From Fimbriimonadaceae bacterium (lineage in GTDB: Bacteria; Armatimonadota; Fimbriimonadia; Fimbriimonadales; Fimbriimonadaceae): DNA of 7,438 nucleotides. The DNA lies in the NCBI GenBank assembly GCA_025451715.1, contig JANWJY010000063.1:1-7438 (forward strand), in the 5' to 3' direction. The notes beneath the pieces were generated by a model that did no database searches, was not told where the DNA came from, and saw only the letters and a list, made by a program, of their open reading frames with translations. The translations under genes were made by a program, and so were the position numbers. Of the stretch, positions 5,288-7,438 are shown one piece after another; within the stretch, counting starts at the first letter, position 1, and every line of letters starts with the position of its first letter.

Positions 5288-5303
5288 GTCCGTAAGTTCG
5301 GAC
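5288..5303. promoter_or_regulatory. Inverted repeat GTCCG-N6-CGGAC in the divergent promoter region
   Basis: GTCCG (5288-5292) and CGGAC (5299-5303) are perfect 5-bp arms around TAAGTT. The right arm touches the -10-like CATACT of the propeller gene, and the repeat lies between the two divergent starts. TTCGGTC (5284-5290) and TTCGGAC (5297-5303) are also related direct repeats 13 bp apart. A shared operator is plausible but unproven. Confidence 0.35.
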
Positions 5304-5308
5304 ATACT
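5303..5308 (+). promoter_or_regulatory. -10-like CATACT before the propeller gene
   Basis: CATACT ends 7 nt before the ATG at 5316, with no Shine-Dalgarno sequence in between. It differs from the TATACT of the DinB-like promoter only in the first base. This is the weakest of the four putative leaderless promoters. Confidence 0.35.
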
Positions 5309-5315
5309 GCCCCAA

Positions 5316-7438
5316 ATGTTGAGTTCTCTCCTTGCCTACGCTCTGATCGTCCTACAGGACCAGCAGCGGCCGCCCGTCAGCTACCCGCCGAGCAAGGAAC
5401 TGGAGTACAAGGCGCACATGCTGCCGAAGGTGGCGCCGATGCCTGCTTCTGTGCGGCTGGATGGGTTCGGAAAGCGGACGCGCATGGAGGCCGACAGCAT
5501 CTTCCAAAAAGTGATGTGGCGCAGCGTGGGCAGCGAGATCCAGGGTGGCCGCGTCGTCGACGTCGAGAGCCCGATGTCCGAGCCGCTCACGCTCTACATC
5601 GCCTACGCGACCGGAGGGCTTTGGCGCACTGAGGACGACGGCATCACGTTTACGTCGTTGTTCGACAAGTACAGCAGCAGTGCGATCGGGGACCTGGCTG
5701 TTACCGCGGACGGAAAGACGCTCTGGCTTGGGATGGGAGAGAACAACTCGGCGAGAACGCACTACACGGGCACGGGAGTATTCAAGAGCACCGACCGCGG
5801 CGCAACGTGGGAGCACATGGGCCTGGCCGACTCCCTGCACATTGGTCGGATCGTGATCGACCCAAAGAGCACGAACACGCTGTACGTCGCTGCGATGGGC
5901 GGGCAGTACAGCGAGAGCCGTGACCGCGGGATCTACAAGACCACCGACGCAGGCAAGACCTGGAAGCACGTCCTAGCGATCGACGACTACGCGGGCGGGA
6001 TCGACCTTGTGATGAAGCCCAACGACAGCCGTGTGCTCTATGCGGCTCTGTGGGGACGCGACCGTCGCGCGTGGAACATCTTGGAGGCCGGCCCGGGCGG
6101 CGGCATCTACAAGTCAACCGACGCGGGCGAGTCTTGGACGCTGATCAAGGATCTGCCAAGCGGGTTTGCCGCGGGCCGCGCAGGCCTGGCTGTCTCACCA
6201 GCCGACCCGAACCGCGTGTACGTGTACATGGACACCTACCAGGGCGACCCCGACACGCAATGGGACGACGAGCGCGTGCCGAGCGGCCAACTGACTGTGT
6301 GGCGATTCTGGCGACTCACCGACGACCTGCTCAAGGAGGTTCCCGAGCAGGTGCTGAAGGACTTCCTGCGTTCCCGGATCCCGACGACGGCAAACCTCGA
6401 CGACACGGTGGCGAAGATCAAAGCCGGGACGATGGGGGTGATAGACACCGCCAAGCTGATGGTCGAGCGCACGCCGAACATCTTCCAACTCCGCCAGACC
6501 CTGTACAAGATCTATATGACCAAGGACAACGGTCGCACGTGGACACCGATGGCGACAATGGGCGATCAAATGAACTACTACACGGGACGCATCAGTGCGA
6601 ACCCGAAGAACGCCGACGAGATCTACGTTACGGGCAACCAGACTCTGCACTCGATGGACGCAGGTGCCTCGTTCCGGGTGATCGCGCGGCGCAATCATGT
6701 CGACAAGCACGTGCTCTGGATCGACCCGCGCAACACGAACCGGGTCATCGACGGCAACGACGGCGGTCCGTACCTGAGCATGGACCACGGTGAGACGTGG
6801 CGGCACCTCAACACGATCTCGGTCGGCCAGTACACGACGATAGCCGTGGACACAAAGACCCCGTACCGCATCATCGGCGGCATGCAGGACAACGGCACGC
6901 TGCGCGGACCGAGCACCTATCGCCCTGGCTTCAACGACCTGACCGACTGGGAGACAGTGGGCGGCGGCGACGGAAGCATGATCGCCGTCGACCCGCGCAA
7001 CGGCGGCGACCAGATCTACGTGTCGTCGCAGTTTGGTTCGTTCAGCGCGTTCAACTCGGTGACGGGGCAGCGGTGGGGTTTACGGCCGACGGGGCAGCGG
7101 CTAAGGTTCAACTGGATCGCACCGATCTCGATCAGCAAGCACCACCCGGATATCATCTACATCGGCTCGCAGCACTTGCACCGCTCGTTCAACCAGGGTC
7201 GCAATTGGGAGACGATCAGTCCTGACCTCACGAAGGCGAAGCAGGGCGGAAACGTCCCGATCTCTACGCTCACTGTCGTGGACGAGAGCCCGTTCAAGTT
7301 CGGCGTGATCTACACGGGAGCGGACGATGGTTCGGTGAAGGTGACGAAGGACGGCGGCGTGACGTGGGAGGACATCGCGACGCCTGCGACCGAACGCTGG
7401 GTGACGCGGATCGTCGCGAGCAAGCACGACGCGGGGAC
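5316..7438 (+). CDS. Exported Asp-box beta-propeller protein (sortilin/VPS10-like, WD40/YVTN/BNR-like), 3' end cut
   Basis: An open frame of 707 complete codons runs off the right edge, so the C-terminus is missing. MLSSLLAYALIVLQ is a short hydrophobic leader, probably a signal peptide without the usual basic start. The remainder is a beta-propeller of the secreted family often annotated as glycosyl hydrolase or VPS10/sortilin-like. Asp boxes (S/T-x-D-x-G-x-T/S-W/F) start at residues 105, 158, 209, 267, 402, 446, 488 and 677. A degenerate one at 624 has Asn for Asp. Other family landmarks are the WRSVG...GGRV opening, GMQDNG, the NWIAPISIS strand and the ISPDLT after a box. These boxes are structural, so they do not prove enzymatic activity, and no catalytic acid can be named. 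Residues 325-395 form a helix-rich insertion between blades. The ATG is preceded by a -10-like hexamer instead of a Shine-Dalgarno site. Confidence 0.9.
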   Translation, partial: MLSSLLAYALIVLQDQQRPPVSYPPSKELEYKAHMLPKVAPMPASVRLDGFGKRTRMEADSIFQKVMWRSVGSEIQGGRVVDVESPMSEPLTLYIAYATGGLWRTEDDGITFTSLFDKYSSSAIGDLAVTADGKTLWLGMGENNSARTHYTGTGVFKSTDRGATWEHMGLADSLHIGRIVIDPKSTNTLYVAAMGGQYSESRDRGIYKTTDAGKTWKHVLAIDDYAGGIDLVMKPNDSRVLYAALWGRDRRAWNILEAGPGGGIYKSTDAGESWTLIKDLPSGFAAGRAGLAVSPADPNRVYVYMDTYQGDPDTQWDDERVPSGQLTVWRFWRLTDDLLKEVPEQVLKDFLRSRIPTTANLDDTVAKIKAGTMGVIDTAKLMVERTPNIFQLRQTLYKIYMTKDNGRTWTPMATMGDQMNYYTGRISANPKNADEIYVTGNQTLHSMDAGASFRVIARRNHVDKHVLWIDPRNTNRVIDGNDGGPYLSMDHGETWRHLNTISVGQYTTIAVDTKTPYRIIGGMQDNGTLRGPSTYRPGFNDLTDWETVGGGDGSMIAVDPRNGGDQIYVSSQFGSFSAFNSVTGQRWGLRPTGQRLRFNWIAPISISKHHPDIIYIGSQHLHRSFNQGRNWETISPDLTKAKQGGNVPISTLTVVDESPFKFGVIYTGADDGSVKVTKDGGVTWEDIATPATERWVTRIVASKHDAG

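Noticed and set aside
5352..6806. Several long open frames, on both strands, overlapping the propeller gene
   Set aside because: All are Arg/Pro/His-rich shadows. The plus-strand frame from 5316 has a signal sequence, regular Asp boxes and stays open to the window edge.
1..7438. Defence system, toxin-antitoxin pair, mobile element, tRNA or attachment site
   Set aside because: No nuclease, helicase, methylase, transposase, integrase or small paired genes were seen. No tRNA cloverleaf or terminal repeats were apparent, and all sizable genes are accounted for.

Overview
The window is high-GC bacterial DNA, densely packed with genes. It holds six complete protein-coding genes and one gene cut by the right edge. 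I see no rRNA, tRNA, CRISPR array, transposase, integrase or phage gene. Five of the seven products appear to be exported. Several have very short signal sequences followed by Gln- or Pro-rich starts. Together with the Asp-box propeller, the polysaccharide-lyase-like fold and the orphan secreted proteins, this suggests a free-living, environmental, diderm-type bacterium. My best guess is Armatimonadota (Fimbriimonadia-like), with Planctomycetes, Acidobacteria or Gemmatimonadetes as alternatives. This rests on protein style only and is a weak inference.

Layout. Left third, minus strand, transcribed leftward: a DinB/YfiT-like protein (1806-1336), an exported TlpA-type thiol-disulfide protein with a WCGPC active site (1235-675), and a small exported Tyr-rich protein with a Lys/Ser/Gly tail (557-42). 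Gaps of 100 and 117 bp with hairpins suggest these are separate transcripts, not a tight operon. Middle, plus strand: an MmgE/PrpD-family protein (1896-3485), divergent from the DinB gene across 89 bp, then a secreted polysaccharide-lyase-14-like protein (3528-4292). Right: an orphan secreted protein on the minus strand (5248-4301) converges on the lyase-like gene with only 8 bp between stop codons. It diverges, across 67 bp, from a large exported beta-propeller protein with repeated Asp boxes (5316 to beyond 7438, plus strand).

How the genes work together: no pathway is shared. The PrpD homologue has no methylcitrate-cycle partner here. The exported proteins could work in the same compartment (TlpA keeping thiols in order, lyase-like and propeller proteins acting on polymers), but that is only inference.

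The most interesting signal is regulatory. Four genes (DinB, PrpD, lyase-like, propeller) lack a Shine-Dalgarno sequence. Instead they carry a -10-like hexamer (TATACT, TAGACT, TATCAT, CATACT) ending 7-8 nt before the A of the ATG. That is the arrangement expected for leaderless mRNAs. The TlpA and Tyr-rich genes instead have clear Shine-Dalgarno sites, so the window appears to mix two modes of translation initiation.
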